5,805 nucleotides of DNA from Pseudopelobacter sp964601865 (GTDB taxonomy: Bacteria; Desulfobacterota; Desulfuromonadia; Geobacterales; Pseudopelobacteraceae): the NCBI GenBank assembly GCA_964601865.1, contig CAZRPI010000173.1, forward strand, positions 1 through 5,805, read 5' to 3'. A program made the position numbers and the translations under genes. Within the stretch, counting starts at the first letter, position 1. Every line of letters begins with the position of its first letter. This document shows, in pieces, positions 4,894 to 5,805 of this stretch. A model generated the notes under the pieces. The model saw only the letters and a program-made list of their open reading frames with translations, was not told the DNA's origin and did no database searches.

Positions 4894-5232
4894 CTATATC
4901 TGTATTTCCCGTGGCGGTTCGGGAATGAACGTCAGATGCCCCAGCGAATAGAGCACGTAGAAAAGGATCATCAGGAGCGGTATGGCGAAGATGCTGATGA
5001 ACACCAGTCTGCCGACGGGATGGAAGGTGGTTCTCTGGTTGCGGCCGATGAGATAATAGAGGACGGTGCCCAGGGGAGGGAACAGACAGAGAACGGTCGC
5101 CCAGACCAGTTTCGTGGAAAAGAGTCTGAAGTCATTGCGAATCACGTCTGCCAGGGCGTAAAGCCAGAGTATTGACGGCAGGGCGATCAACAGAATGAAA
5201 CCTATGAGCATCATGACAGCCAGATCAACCAT
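4894..5232 (-). CDS. Stand-alone PLDc_N-type membrane protein
   Basis: A 112-residue integral membrane protein resembling the phospholipase D/nuclease N-terminal transmembrane domain (PLDc_N) that precedes the catalytic halves in cardiolipin synthases. Seen: a first helix at about 4-27, then the hallmark WLYALADVIRNDF (23-35), TKLVWATVLCLFPPLGTVLYYLIGR (about 40-64; family pattern K-x-x-W, then P-x-x-G-x-x-x-Y-x-x-x-G-R), followed by a third helix at about 76-97 and a short polar tail. No HKD catalytic part is attached, and the stop is clean, so this is a separate small protein as seen in many bacteria. The role is unknown; in cardiolipin synthases the region anchors the enzyme. The ATG at 5232 has GGTGA 9 nt upstream and an in-frame stop just before, so the start is well fixed. 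It has the same orientation as the gene to its right, with an 82-nt gap. Confidence 0.75.
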   Translation of the reverse strand: MVDLAVMMLIGFILLIALPSILWLYALADVIRNDFRLFSTKLVWATVLCLFPPLGTVLYYLIGRNQRTTFHPVGRLVFISIFAIPLLMILFYVLYSLGHLTFIPEPPREIQI

Positions 5233-5287
5233 CGTCCGTTCTCACCCGTAATTCTTCACATCTCCCGTCCAGTCATATACTTCTGTG

Positions 5288-5307
5288 CTGTTTCTGTAAC
5301 TGAACAG
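5288..5307 (-). repeat. Small inverted repeat between the last two minus-strand genes
   Basis: CTGTT (5288-5292) pairs with AACAG (5303-5307), with a 10-nt loop. It lies just after the stop of the Tyr-rich protein gene on the minus strand. No U-rich tail follows, so it is at best a weak terminator or an mRNA end structure. Confidence 0.25.
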
Positions 5308-5314
5308 TTTACCT

Positions 5315-5805
5315 TCATCTCCTTGTTTTTCCCCTGAACTCGGGGTGGTGGAATCTTCCGTTGTAATGGGCCCGGTCATGTTCGTAGCGTCCGAATTCCA
5401 GGTCGCGGTAATGCCGGATGCCGTCGATGCGATAGCTGAACAATACCGGTGGATAGTATCTTCTGGGGGCGATCACCCAAGGACCGTTGTAGTAGGGACC
5501 GCGATACCAGCGGCCGCCGTAGAAGTAGAAGTATTCGGAACCGGTATAGACCAGGTCGTAGGGGACACCGATGGCGACATACAGATTGAGGTTGGGCGAG
5601 TAGATGAACTGGGGCGCCTCGTCCACATACACCTCCTGAGGAGCCGGGTACTGTTCCGGAGCCGGCTGCACATCGGGATATTGCGCGTCGGCTGGCGGCG
5701 CATCCTGCGGCGGTTCAACTGGCGGCGGAGCGGCCGATGGCTGCTGTGCCGCTGCCGCACGGGGTTCATAGCCGGGTATCTGATTTCCATGGGAGTACAT
5801 GCACT
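5315..5805 (-). CDS. Pro/Ala- and Tyr-rich, probably exported protein (5' end beyond the window)
   Basis: The frame is open from the right edge to a TGA at 5315-5317. The first ATG inside the window is at 5800, giving 161 residues, but the codon before it is TGC (Cys) and the frame remains open to the edge. The visible part has no signal peptide, so the true start, with a signal sequence, probably lies beyond 5805. Numbered from that Met: residues 13-57 are a Pro/Ala/Gln-rich linker of the kind that spans the periplasm. From about 62 a compact Tyr/Trp-rich domain follows, with NLNLYVAIGVPYDLVY (70-85), YFYFYGGRWYRGPYYNGPW (90-108) and a C-terminal region of HYRDLEFGRYEHDRAHYNGRF type (130-150). 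Such aromatic domains occur in uncharacterised exported proteins of deltaproteobacteria and others; I know of no function. It may be cotranscribed with the PLDc_N-type gene that follows it. Confidence 0.7.
   Translation of the reverse strand, partial: CMYSHGNQIPGYEPRAAAAQQPSAAPPPVEPPQDAPPADAQYPDVQPAPEQYPAPQEVYVDEAPQFIYSPNLNLYVAIGVPYDLVYTGSEYFYFYGGRWYRGPYYNGPWVIAPRRYYPPVLFSYRIDGIRHYRDLEFGRYEHDRAHYNGRFHHPEFRGKTRR

Overview
The window carries seven protein genes, all of which look bacterial: four on the minus strand and three on the plus strand, plus one on the minus strand cut by the right edge (counted among the seven). Base composition is GC-rich by eye. The mix of families, together with a well-formed sigma-54 type promoter, would fit a deltaproteobacterium of the Geobacter/Desulfuromonas group. 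That placement is an inference from style and content; no marker gene proves it.

Layout. Positions 1-418 hold no convincing gene but do contain two mutually exclusive hairpins. Next, on the minus strand, comes an isochorismatase-fold hydrolase (419-1024) whose usual catalytic cysteine is serine; it appears to be read from a promoter so close to the ATG that the message would be nearly leaderless. A strong intrinsic terminator (about 1143-1184) separates it from a small secreted, Tyr/His-rich protein (1308-1637, minus), which has an ideal Shine-Dalgarno site and a sigma-54 (-24/-12) promoter. The intergenic DNA to its right contains a perfect 10-bp palindrome and a 40-nt imperfect dyad.

A plus-strand cluster follows. 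A 98-residue MTH1187/YkoF-type thiamine-binding protein (2060-2356) lies 18 nt ahead of a 12-helix MFS_3/DHA3-type transporter (2375-3613), so the two are probably cotranscribed. About 105 nt further on is an exported phospholipase-D-like protein of the small Nuc type (GTG start at 3719, ending 4225). Its HKD motif has lost the histidine and the following GS serine, so it may not be an active nuclease or lipase. After a 243-nt gap there is a two-helix membrane protein of unknown function (4469-4825).

The right end is minus strand again: a stand-alone PLDc_N-type membrane protein (4894-5232), convergent with the two-helix protein, and the C-terminal portion of a Pro/Ala- and Tyr-rich, probably exported protein (5315 to the window edge).

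Most of the products are envelope-associated: three exported or probably exported proteins and three integral membrane proteins. No mobile element, CRISPR array, tRNA or rRNA was seen. The most unusual points are two enzymes of different folds that lack their textbook catalytic residue, and a degenerate PLD-like protein about 0.7 kb from a separate PLDc_N membrane protein.
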